A stretch of 6,146 nt of DNA from DATEJJ01 sp039649115 (GTDB lineage: Bacteria > Actinomycetota > Actinomycetes > Mycobacteriales > Micromonosporaceae): contig JBBWZQ010000240.1 of NCBI GenBank assembly GCA_039649115.1, positions 1 through 6,146 of the forward strand, written 5' to 3'. Of the stretch, positions 1-5,751 are shown in pieces (the first letter of the stretch is position 1; every line of letters starts with the position of its first letter). The position numbers were made by a program, and so were the translations under genes. The notes under the pieces were generated by a model, which searched no databases, was not told the DNA's origin, and was given only the letters and a program-made list of their open reading frames with translations.

Positions 1-3000
1 GGACGGTCGCGGTGGCCGCGATGGTCGTCGCCGTCGGGCTGCCCGCGACCAGGTCACTGGCTGCGACGGACCCGTGCGGTCCGCCCGTGACCAGCGTGAT
101 CGCCTGCGAGAACAAGCAGATCGGCGACCCGGAGAACGACTGGAAGGTGGCCGGTTCGGGAGATGCCAGCCTCCAGGGATATGCGACCGCAATGAGCGTG
201 AACGTCGGCGAAACCGTGTCTTTCAAGATAAACGCGATCGTCTCGTCCTACCATATCGACATTCTGCGAATGGGGTATTACCAGGGCAACGGGGCGAGAA
301 AGCTGGTTACCGCCATGCGGCCCGGCGTGACCCCGCCGCAGAACCAACCGCCGTGCCTGACCGACCAGTCCACCGGCCTGTTCGACTGCGGCACCTGGGC
401 CGTCTCCGCGTCCTGGGCGGTGCCCGCGACCGCGGTGTCCGGCGTGTACCTGGCCCACCTCGTGCGCGACGACAACGGTAACGGCAGCCTCATCCCGTTC
501 GTGGTACGCGACGACGCGAGCCACGCCGACCTGGTGGTCCAGACGTCCGACGAGACCTGGCAGGCGTACAACACCTACGGCGGCAACAGTCTGTACCAGT
601 GCACCGGCAACCTCTGCCCGCCGGGCAGCCCGCGCGGCTACAAGGGTGCCTTCAAGGTGTCCTACAACCGGCCGTTCCACTCCGCCGACGACGACATCGG
701 GCGCAGTTGGGTGCTCTACGCCGAGTACCCGATGCTGCGGTTCCTGGAGGCCAACGGCTACGACGTGAGCTACATCAGCGGGCTGGACACCGCCACGCGC
801 GCGCCGCTGCTGCGCAACCACAAAGCGTTCCTCTCGGTCGGCCACGACGAGTACTGGACCGGCCAGCAACGGTCCAATGTGGAGGCAGCACGGGCGGCCG
901 GGGTGAGCCTCGCGTTCTTCAGTGGCAACGAGATGTTCTGGAAGACCCGCCTTGAGCCGAGCATCACCAGCGGCGCGGCCCCGGACCGGACCCTGGTGAC
1001 GTACAAGGAGACGCACTTCGACGCGGCGGTGGACCCGGCGGGACCGGCCACCTGGACGGGCACCTGGCGGGATCCCCGGTTCAGCCCGCCCGGGGACGGC
1101 GGGCGGCCGGAGAACGCGGTCACCGGCCAGTTCTTCGTCGTCAACAGCGGCACCACCGACATCAAGGTACCGGCGCAGTACAGCGCGCTGCGGTTCTGGC
1201 GCAACACCCCGGTGGCCGCGCTGCCGGCCGGTGGCTCGCTGACTCTCGGCTCAGGAGCCGGGACGCTCGGCTACGAATGGGACGAGGACGCCGACAACGG
1301 GTTCCGCCCACCCGGACTCATCGACATGTCGTCGACCACGAACGCGTCCGCCGAGGTCTTCACCGACTACGGGACCAGTACCGCCACCGGGCGCAGCGCC
1401 ACCCACCACCTCACCCTGTACCGGTCCGGTGCCGCGCTGATCTTCGGCGCCGGTACCGTCCAGTGGTCCTGGGGTCTGGACGGCGACAACCCGGTCAACC
1501 ACGCCGCGGACCGCACCATGCAGCAGGCCACCGTCAACCTGTTCGCGGACATGGGTGCCCAGCCGTTCTCCCCGATCGCGGGTCTGGTCGCGGCGTCCGC
1601 GTCGACCGACAGCACACCGCCCACGTCCACCATCTCCGCGCCCGCGCCCGGCACCAACCTGCCGGACGGCGCGCGGGTGACCATCTCCGGCACCGCGACC
1701 GACGCGGGCGGCGGCGTCGTGGCCGGCGTCGAGGTGTCCACCGACGGCGGCGGCACCTGGCATCCGGCCAGCGGCACCACCAGCTGGACGTACAGCTGGG
1801 TGGCGCACGGCAGCCCGGCCGCGACGATCCTGACGCGGGCCGCGGACGACAGCGGCAACCTCGGGTCGCCGGCGCCGGTGACCGTCAACGTCGCGTGCCC
1901 CTGCTCGATCTGGGGCGGCAACGTGACGCCCGGCGGCCTCGACTCCGGCGACACCCAGGCGGTCGAGGTCGGCATCCAGTTCAAGACGGACACCTTCGGC
2001 ACCGTCGGCGGCATCCGCTTCTACAAGTCGAGCAAGAACACCGGTACGCACATCGGCAACCTGTGGAGTGCGACCGGGCAACTGCTCGCCCGGGCGACGT
2101 TCACCGGTGAGAGCGCGTCCGGCTGGCAGCAGGTGAACTTCTCGACGCCGGTACCGGTGACGGCCAATACGACATACGTCGCGTCGTACTTCGCGCCGGT
2201 CGGGCACTACGCGCAGGACGACGCGTACATGTACCCCAACCCCTCGCCCGGCGCGGACGGCAGCGCCAGCCTGGACAGCCCGCCGCTGCACGGCCTGCGC
2301 AGCTCGAACGGCATCGCCAACGACCTGTACTCCTACGGCAACGCCACCCAGTTCCCGACCAGCACCAGCAACGGCGAGAACTACTGGGTGGATGTCGCCT
2401 TCTCGCCGGCGCCCGCCCCCGGCCAGGTGACCAACGTGACGGCCACCGCCGGGTACGCGTCGGCCGGCCTGACCTGGAGCGCATCATCGGCCGGCGGCCC
2501 GGCGACCAGCTACGTCATCACCCCGTACGTCGGCACCACCGCGCAGGCGCCCGCCACCGTCACCGGCTCCCCGCCGGACACCAGCGCCGCCGTCACCGGG
2601 CTCGCCAACGGGACCGCGTACACGTTCACGGTGACCGCGGTCAACGGGGCCGGCAGCGGACCGCCCTCGGCGCCGTCGGCGGCGGTCACCCCGTCCGCGT
2701 CCGCCTCGATCGTCCTCAATGGAGGGTTCGAGTCCGGCCTGGGCTCCTGGAGTACGGCGGGCATCGCGCCGCCGGTCGCCAGCAGCACCCGGGCGCACAG
2801 CGGCACCCGGTCCGCGCTCGTGGGCACCGCCTCGGGTACGGAGCCGCTCGGCGAGAGCACGCTGAGCCAGACCGTCACGGTGCCGTCGGCCGGTACGAGC
2901 ACGCTGGCGCTCTGGTACTGGACGAGCACCACCGACGAGATCTGCGCCGGCTCCGCGTGCGTCTGGGACTGGCAGGAGGTGCAGATCCGGGACACCTCCG

Positions 3001-4139
3001 GCGCCACCCTGGCCACGGTCCTGAAGGGCAACTCCAACACCCAGGCGTGGAACCAGCTGTCGCTGGACGTGACCCGGTACGCGGGCCAGCGCATCGTGCT
3101 GTGGTTCAACGTGCACCAGGACGGCGCCAGCCCGCCGGACGACACCGCGATGTACGTCGACGACGTGTCCATCACCAACTCCCAGCCCGCCGCGCCGCCG
3201 GCCCCCACCGGCGTCGGCGCGGTCGCGGGCAACGGATCGGCGACGGTGACCTGGACCCCGGCCGGCACCGGCGGCAGCCCGGTCACCAGCTACACGGTGA
3301 CGCCTTTCGTCGGCACCGCGGCGCAGGCACCCATCGTGGTCAGCGGCTCCCCGCCGGCCACCAGCACGACGGTGACCGGCCTGACCAACGGCACCACGTA
3401 CACGTTCACCGTCAGCGCCACCAACGCGCTGGGCACCGGGCCGGCCTCCGCGCCGTCCAACCCGGTGACCCCGTCCACCGCACCGCCGCCGCCCGCGTTC
3501 GTCCAGGCGGTCACCGCGCACGGGCTCAACCGCGCCACGCTCACCGCGACGCCGACCGCGGCGGTGACGGCCGGCAACCGGCTCATCGTCGAGGTGGGCG
3601 TCTGGGCCGGCAGCCGCCCCACCGCCGCCGCGGTGACCGACAGCGCCGGCAACACGTACACCGAAGTGCTGCACTTCACCGCGTCCGACGGCACCGAGCA
3701 GAGCGTGTGGACGGCACCCGTCACGGCGGGCGGCGGGACCAGACCCGTCATCACGGTCCGACCCTCCGCGACGGCGGATGTGGGCGTGGCGGTGCTGGAA
3801 TACTCCGGCCTGTCCACCGCCGCCGGGACCGGCGCGCTCGACCGCAGCGCCAACGGCACCGGTACCACCGGCTCGGCGGGGACCGTCAGTTCCGGCGCGA
3901 CGGCGGCGACCACCGCGGACGCGGAACTGGCGATCGGCTTCTACGCCGACTCCGGCTTCGGCACGACGCCGGCCGCCGGCGGCGGCTGGACACTGCGCAC
4001 CCGGATCACCGGGGCGAGCGACATGGACCTGCTCGCCGAGGACTCCGTCGTCGCGGCGGGAGCCACGCCCAGCGCGCCCGCCGCCACCAGTGGTGGCACG
4101 GTCTGGCTGATGGCCACGGTGGTGTTCCGGCATGGATAG
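1..4139 (+). CDS. Secreted N,N-dimethylformamidase beta-like multi-domain protein (5' end outside window)
   Basis: Residues are numbered from the GTG at 12, which I do not think is the true start. The frame is open to the window edge, and the residues before the AxA-like site S15-L16-A17 are only the hydrophobic core of a signal peptide; the basic n-region must lie upstream. Domains: about 20-515 resembles the large subunit of N,N-dimethylformamidase, with family-like motifs WQAYN (183-187), GHDEYW (277-282) and FFSGNE (302-307). An Ig-like module follows at 535-628, DUF4082 at 630-798, FN3 at 800-895, a jelly-roll carbohydrate-binding-like domain at 900-1055, a second FN3 at 1062-1155 and an unassigned beta-rich domain at 1162-1374. 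Characterised dimethylformamidase hydrolyses DMF at a mononuclear iron site with two Tyr and one carboxylate. Y186, Y281, E280 and E307 are candidate ligands here, but I cannot assign them. The true substrate is unknown. Closely spaced Cys pairs (115/126, 197/202, 978/983) suit an exported protein. No sorting signal or anchor is visible at the C-terminus. Confidence 0.88.
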   Translation, partial: TVAVAAMVVAVGLPATRSLAATDPCGPPVTSVIACENKQIGDPENDWKVAGSGDASLQGYATAMSVNVGETVSFKINAIVSSYHIDILRMGYYQGNGARKLVTAMRPGVTPPQNQPPCLTDQSTGLFDCGTWAVSASWAVPATAVSGVYLAHLVRDDNGNGSLIPFVVRDDASHADLVVQTSDETWQAYNTYGGNSLYQCTGNLCPPGSPRGYKGAFKVSYNRPFHSADDDIGRSWVLYAEYPMLRFLEANGYDVSYISGLDTATRAPLLRNHKAFLSVGHDEYWTGQQRSNVEAARAAGVSLAFFSGNEMFWKTRLEPSITSGAAPDRTLVTYKETHFDAAVDPAGPATWTGTWRDPRFSPPGDGGRPENAVTGQFFVVNSGTTDIKVPAQYSALRFWRNTPVAALPAGGSLTLGSGAGTLGYEWDEDADNGFRPPGLIDMSSTTNASAEVFTDYGTSTATGRSATHHLTLYRSGAALIFGAGTVQWSWGLDGDNPVNHAADRTMQQATVNLFADMGAQPFSPIAGLVAASASTDSTPPTSTISAPAPGTNLPDGARVTISGTATDAGGGVVAGVEVSTDGGGTWHPASGTTSWTYSWVAHGSPAATILTRAADDSGNLGSPAPVTVNVACPCSIWGGNVTPGGLDSGDTQAVEVGIQFKTDTFGTVGGIRFYKSSKNTGTHIGNLWSATGQLLARATFTGESASGWQQVNFSTPVPVTANTTYVASYFAPVGHYAQDDAYMYPNPSPGADGSASLDSPPLHGLRSSNGIANDLYSYGNATQFPTSTSNGENYWVDVAFSPAPAPGQVTNVTATAGYASAGLTWSASSAGGPATSYVITPYVGTTAQAPATVTGSPPDTSAAVTGLANGTAYTFTVTAVNGAGSGPPSAPSAAVTPSASASIVLNGGFESGLGSWSTAGIAPPVASSTRAHSGTRSALVGTASGTEPLGESTLSQTVTVPSAGTSTLALWYWTSTTDEICAGSACVWDWQEVQIRDTSGATLATVLKGNSNTQAWNQLSLDVTRYAGQRIVLWFNVHQDGASPPDDTAMYVDDVSITNSQPAAPPAPTGVGAVAGNGSATVTWTPAGTGGSPVTSYTVTPFVGTAAQAPIVVSGSPPATSTTVTGLTNGTTYTFTVSATNALGTGPASAPSNPVTPSTAPPPPAFVQAVTAHGLNRATLTATPTAAVTAGNRLIVEVGVWAGSRPTAAAVTDSAGNTYTEVLHFTASDGTEQSVWTAPVTAGGGTRPVITVRPSATADVGVAVLEYSGLSTAAGTGALDRSANGTGTTGSAGTVSSGATAATTADAELAIGFYADSGFGTTPAAGGGWTLRTRITGASDMDLLAEDSVVAAGATPSAPAATSGGTVWLMATVVFRHG
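2409..2696 (+). repeat. Fibronectin type III module, copy 1, inside the secreted protein
   Basis: Residues 800-895 form an FN3-like module, recognised by the TSYVITPYVG strand and the NGTAYTFTV strand followed by SAPS. Residues 832-895 match 1092-1155 without gaps at about 44 of 64 positions (counted by eye), so the two modules probably arose by internal duplication. FN3 modules in bacterial secreted enzymes usually act as spacers or weak carbohydrate binders. Confidence 0.8.
3189..3476 (+). repeat. Fibronectin type III module, copy 2, inside the secreted protein
   Basis: Residues 1060-1155 are the partner of the FN3 module at 2409-2696. The two copies flank the jelly-roll domain (2709-3176). 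The shared GSPP turn and the YTFTV strand are intact in both copies, which argues that both still fold. Confidence 0.8.
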
Positions 4140-4140
4140 A

Positions 4141-4163
4141 CCGGTGTCCGCAGTAGACACTGG
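4141..4163 (+). terminator. Hairpin directly after the stop codon of the secreted protein
   Basis: CCGGTGTC (4141-4148) pairs with GACACTGG (4156-4163) across a 7-nt loop. This gives an 8-bp stem with one G-U pair, beginning one base after the TAG. A small GTGG-ATA-CCAC hairpin (4167-4177) follows. There is no T-run, so it is not a canonical intrinsic terminator. U-less hairpins have been proposed as terminators in actinomycetes, and the structure could instead protect the mRNA 3' end. Confidence 0.5.
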
Positions 4164-4340
4164 GTCGTGGATACCACACGGACCGTGATCTTTCCGGGGA
4201 GTCGGGCCACAAGGGCTTCCCGTCCAAGAACACTAGTGATATTCATGTACGCGTGAGTAGTCGTCCCCCTTGAAACGAGTAACGATACGTGAACCTTCTC
4301 CCGTGATGGCTTCACGTCTCCACTGTGGACAGAAAGGCGG
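4164..4340 (+). other. AT-richer non-coding stretch before the structured leader
   Basis: This stretch is visibly less GC-rich than its surroundings, as expected for a regulatory region. It contains the palindrome CACTAGTG (4231-4238), a weak extended -10-like TGATATTCA (4237-4245), a TTGAAA hexamer (4270-4275) with no matching -10 at normal distance, the inverted repeat at 4287-4317 and the palindrome TCCACTGTGGA (4319-4329). The promoter of the downstream gene probably lies here, but I cannot place it with confidence. I see no protein-coding gene. Confidence 0.5.
4287..4317. promoter_or_regulatory. Perfect 7+7 inverted repeat, candidate operator or hairpin
   Basis: ACGTGAA (4287-4293) and TTCACGT (4311-4317) are exact inverted copies separated by 17 nt, which puts the half-site centres 24 bp apart. 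It lies in the AT-richer stretch just upstream of the structured leader, where a promoter is expected. It could be a two-half-site operator or a stem with a 17-nt loop. No specific regulator is suggested by the sequence. Confidence 0.3.
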
Positions 4341-4459
4341 CACCTCGGGTCCGGGGCAACGGATCCGGGTGGCTGACCCAGCTGTCGTAGTTCGGTCAGC
4401 GGGTCCGGGCGCCTGCGCCCGACCCGTCTGGTGGGTGACCAGGCGATGATGTGCGAGGT
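4341..4459 (+). promoter_or_regulatory. Candidate structured leader RNA: four tandem hairpins and an anti-Shine-Dalgarno
   Basis: Four stems follow each other with 0-2 nt linkers. H1 spans 4344-4369: CTCGGGTCC pairs with GGATCCGGG, with two G-U pairs. H2 spans 4372-4400: a perfect GCTGACC/GGTCAGC stem with a 15-nt loop. H3 spans 4401-4425: GGGTC/GACCC, one bulged C at 4406, then GGGCG/CGCCC on a CCTG loop. H4 spans 4426-4444: GTCTGGT/ACCAGGC, one G-U pair, loop GGGTG. In addition, ACCTCG (4342-4347) is exactly complementary to CGAGGT (4454-4459), which contains the GAGG ribosome-binding site of the next gene. That pairing would close the whole array like the P1 helix of a riboswitch and hide the ribosome-binding site. 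I could not match it to a riboswitch class that I know. Pairings were found by eye, and short complements are common in GC-rich DNA. Confidence 0.45.
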
Positions 4460-4465
4460 TCGGCG

Positions 4466-5452
4466 ATGACTGCTGGTTTCGAGGGTTTCGTCTGGCCAGA
4501 TACTGGCGATGTCGACATGGAACTCTCCGCCTGGGATGGCGAACCCGTCATTCTGTACAGCGACTACTTCCCCCGGTCCCGGCCACGCCTGCCCGGCGAG
4601 CACGGCCGGAGCCGGCACTGGCCGGAGCCGAACACCCGGCCGGCCTCCCGTGGCCGGGTCCGGCGCGCGGTCGCGTCCGGCCGCCACGCCCTGGCCGCCG
4701 CGCCGCGGCACGCGGCCGTCCAGGCCAGCCGCAACGCGGTCGGCGACTGGATGCGGTGGGTCGCGGGGCCCTCCGGGCGGCACGCGGTCGCACCGGTCGG
4801 GCGGCACGCGGCGCTCGACGTGTCGGCCGCCCGGTCCGTGGCCCTCGCCGGGTACCTCGCCCTGCCCGTGACCGACCTGCCCTACCGGGGCCGCCGGCGC
4901 GCCGAGATGGTCGCCGAGTGGCGCTGGCCGGCCCTCGCCGGTTCGGTGGCGGGCGCGAGCCTCGCCTTCGCCGTGCTGCTGGCCGCCGCCTCTCCCCCGG
5001 CGAGCCACTCCGTGGCCGAGCCGCCGCCGGTGGGCGGTCCGGACGGCATCGTCGCCACGGGCAACGGCCACCTGGTCCCCGCGCCGCCGTGCGACGCACC
5101 GAAGCACGCGGCCACGGACGGCGCGTGCGGGCAGACCAGGAAGCCTCCCGTGATCACCGCCGAGGTGTACCACCTGGCCGCCGCCGCGACGCCGATGCCC
5201 CCGAGGGCGCCGCGGCCGAAGGCGCCGGTGGCCGCACCGCCCGTGCCGGTCACGCCGGTGGCGCCGATCGCGCAGCCACCCCACGCCACCCAGTGGTCGG
5301 GGTTCACGCCGATGTATCCGCAGGCGTACCCGTTCACCTGGACCAGCTCCGGGTTCGCCGTCCCGTTCGCCATGAGCAGCGGCGGCCGGCACGCCTGGCC
5401 CGGCCCGGGCGCCGGCTTCTCCCCCCGCGGCGGCTTCCCCGGCCGGCGCTAG
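4466..5452 (+). CDS. Unrecognised single-pass membrane protein with RHA repeats and Pro-rich C-terminal part
   Basis: I chose the ATG at 4466 (328 residues) because GAGG (4455-4458) lies 7 nt before it; an in-frame GTG at 4451 would add five residues with a weaker site. I do not recognise the family. Residues 1-40 are acidic and aromatic. Residues 41-150 are Arg-rich, with RHA motifs at 73, 81, 105 and 113. Residues 71-88 and 103-120 form an internal repeat 32 residues apart. A basic patch (RGRRR, 141-145) precedes a hydrophobic segment at about 155-177 that is probably a transmembrane helix. Positive-inside logic then puts the N-terminal half in the cytoplasm and about 150 residues outside. 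The outer part has two Cys (209, 221) that could form a disulfide, a Pro/Ala-rich stretch (241-272), an aromatic segment (277-301) and a Gly/Pro-rich tail with a fifth RHA (308-310). Third-position GC is high, supporting a real gene. The stop is TAG. Confidence 0.75.
   Translation: MTAGFEGFVWPDTGDVDMELSAWDGEPVILYSDYFPRSRPRLPGEHGRSRHWPEPNTRPASRGRVRRAVASGRHALAAAPRHAAVQASRNAVGDWMRWVAGPSGRHAVAPVGRHAALDVSAARSVALAGYLALPVTDLPYRGRRRAEMVAEWRWPALAGSVAGASLAFAVLLAAASPPASHSVAEPPPVGGPDGIVATGNGHLVPAPPCDAPKHAATDGACGQTRKPPVITAEVYHLAAAATPMPPRAPRPKAPVAAPPVPVTPVAPIAQPPHATQWSGFTPMYPQAYPFTWTSSGFAVPFAMSSGGRHAWPGPGAGFSPRGGFPGRR
4676..4825 (+). repeat. Internal SGRHA repeat region in the membrane protein
   Basis: Residues 71-88 (SGRHALAAAPRHAAVQAS) and 103-120 (SGRHAVAPVGRHAALDVS) are two copies of one unit, nt 4676-4729 and 4772-4825. 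Each holds two RHA motifs 8 residues apart, and the units are 32 residues apart. The regular spacing suggests a basic and histidine-bearing helix face on the cytoplasmic side. Its binding partner, perhaps nucleic acid or membrane phosphate groups, is only a guess. Confidence 0.6.
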
Positions 5453-5481
5453 CCTCGCCCGTCCGCCTCGCGCCGTGCCGT

Positions 5482-5500
5482 GCGGCGGGCGCCGCCGTTT
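5482..5500 (+). terminator. GC-rich hairpin with short T-run after the membrane protein gene
   Basis: CGGCGG (5483-5488) pairs with CCGCCG (5492-5497) around a 3-nt loop, followed by TTT at 5498-5500. It lies 30 bp past the stop codon and directly before the proposed rho promoter, a sensible place for a terminator. The short T-run makes it a weak intrinsic terminator at best. Confidence 0.4.
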
Positions 5501-5536
5501 GCGGCCGTCGCCAAGCCGCGCTATCGTGGCGGTAGC
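5499..5536 (+). promoter_or_regulatory. Candidate rho promoter with a palindrome over the -10
   Basis: TTGCGG (5499-5504) and TATCGT (5522-5527) are separated by exactly 17 bp and fit the housekeeping pattern TTGNNN-17-TANNNT of actinobacteria. Transcription would start near 5534, leaving a leader of about 218 nt before rho. The imperfect palindrome GCTATCG-TGG-CGGTAGC (5520-5536) covers the -10 and start site, the usual place for a repressor to bind. Confidence 0.5.
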
Positions 5537-5583
5537 TCCGTGGACGTGCAGAGATCATCTGGTACCCGCGGAAGACCCGATCC

Positions 5584-5684
5584 GTTCCAGGCCCTAGCGC
5601 CTGACGTGGATCACAGTTCCAGGACAGCGGACCCCGTTCGCCACAGTCCGGTCCTCACCGGGGCAGGTCCGCAAGCCCACGGAC
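5584..5684 (+). promoter_or_regulatory. Rho leader with competing stem-loops
   Basis: A long stem can form from GCGGACC (5627-5633) and GGTCCGC (5666-5672), continued by CCG (5634-5636) with CGG (5659-5661). Part of its 3' arm, GTCCG (5667-5671), can instead pair with CGGAC (5680-5684). GGACC (5629-5633) can alternatively pair with GGTCC at 5650-5654. Upstream are a small hairpin, CAGGC (5588-5592) with GCCTG (5599-5603), and a direct repeat GTTCCAGG at 5584 and 5616. Mutually exclusive pairings are the hallmark of attenuators, but this is by-eye pairing only. Confidence 0.35.
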
Positions 5685-5709
5685 GGTTGACGCGTGCGCG
5701 CGTCCCGGG

Positions 5710-5746
5710 CCCTGGCCTTTCCATCCTTCAATCCCTCCAGGGGAAG
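5710..5746 (+). promoter_or_regulatory. rho ribosome-binding site, possible masking stem and G-free pyrimidine tract
   Basis: AGGGGAAG (5739-5746) is a strong Shine-Dalgarno site 5 nt from the rho ATG when counted from its last G, or about 7 nt from the AGGGGA core. CCCTGG (5710-5715) is an exact inverted copy of CCAGGG (5737-5742), so a 6-bp stem could cover the site. Its 21-nt loop and the next two bases (5716-5738) contain no G and are almost all C and T, rich in the pyrimidine-C dinucleotides that the Rho primary site binds. Confidence 0.45.
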
Positions 5747-5751
5747 ACTCC

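Noticed and set aside
12..14. GTG at 12 as the true start of the secreted protein
   Set aside because: It would leave a signal peptide with no basic n-region. The frame is open to the window edge, so the start most likely lies upstream.
54..2291. Long minus-strand frames (54-1016, 1251-2291) opposite the dimethylformamidase-like and DUF4082 domains
   Set aside because: No domain or motif was recognised, the composition is skewed to Arg/Gly/Val, and the codon bias belongs to the + strand gene.
2484..4160. 558-codon open frame on the minus strand opposite the 3' part of the secreted protein gene
   Set aside because: Its translation is low-complexity Arg/Gly/Ala, as expected for the antisense of GC-rich coding DNA. 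The opposite strand encodes recognisable domains throughout.
4306..4449. 47-codon upstream frame ending just before the membrane protein gene, with two adjacent Trp codons near its end
   Set aside because: It resembles a leader peptide, but there is no Shine-Dalgarno, only about 64% of third positions are G/C (far below the genes here), and the downstream gene has no link to tryptophan. It covers the hairpin array, which better explains the region.
3941..5392. 483-codon minus-strand frame crossing the intergenic region
   Set aside because: It runs antisense through a hairpin-rich non-coding region and the membrane protein gene, shows no recognisable domain and has a GC-rich shadow composition.
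5687..5715. TTGACG (5687-5692) as a second rho promoter
   Set aside because: There is no TANNNT hexamer 16-19 bp downstream; the sequence there is GC-rich and then pyrimidine-rich.
4140..5751. tRNA, CRISPR array, insertion sequence or attachment site in the intergenic regions
   Set aside because: I saw no cloverleaf, no regularly spaced direct repeats, no transposase and no terminal inverted repeats. The only repeats are short and fit local RNA structure.
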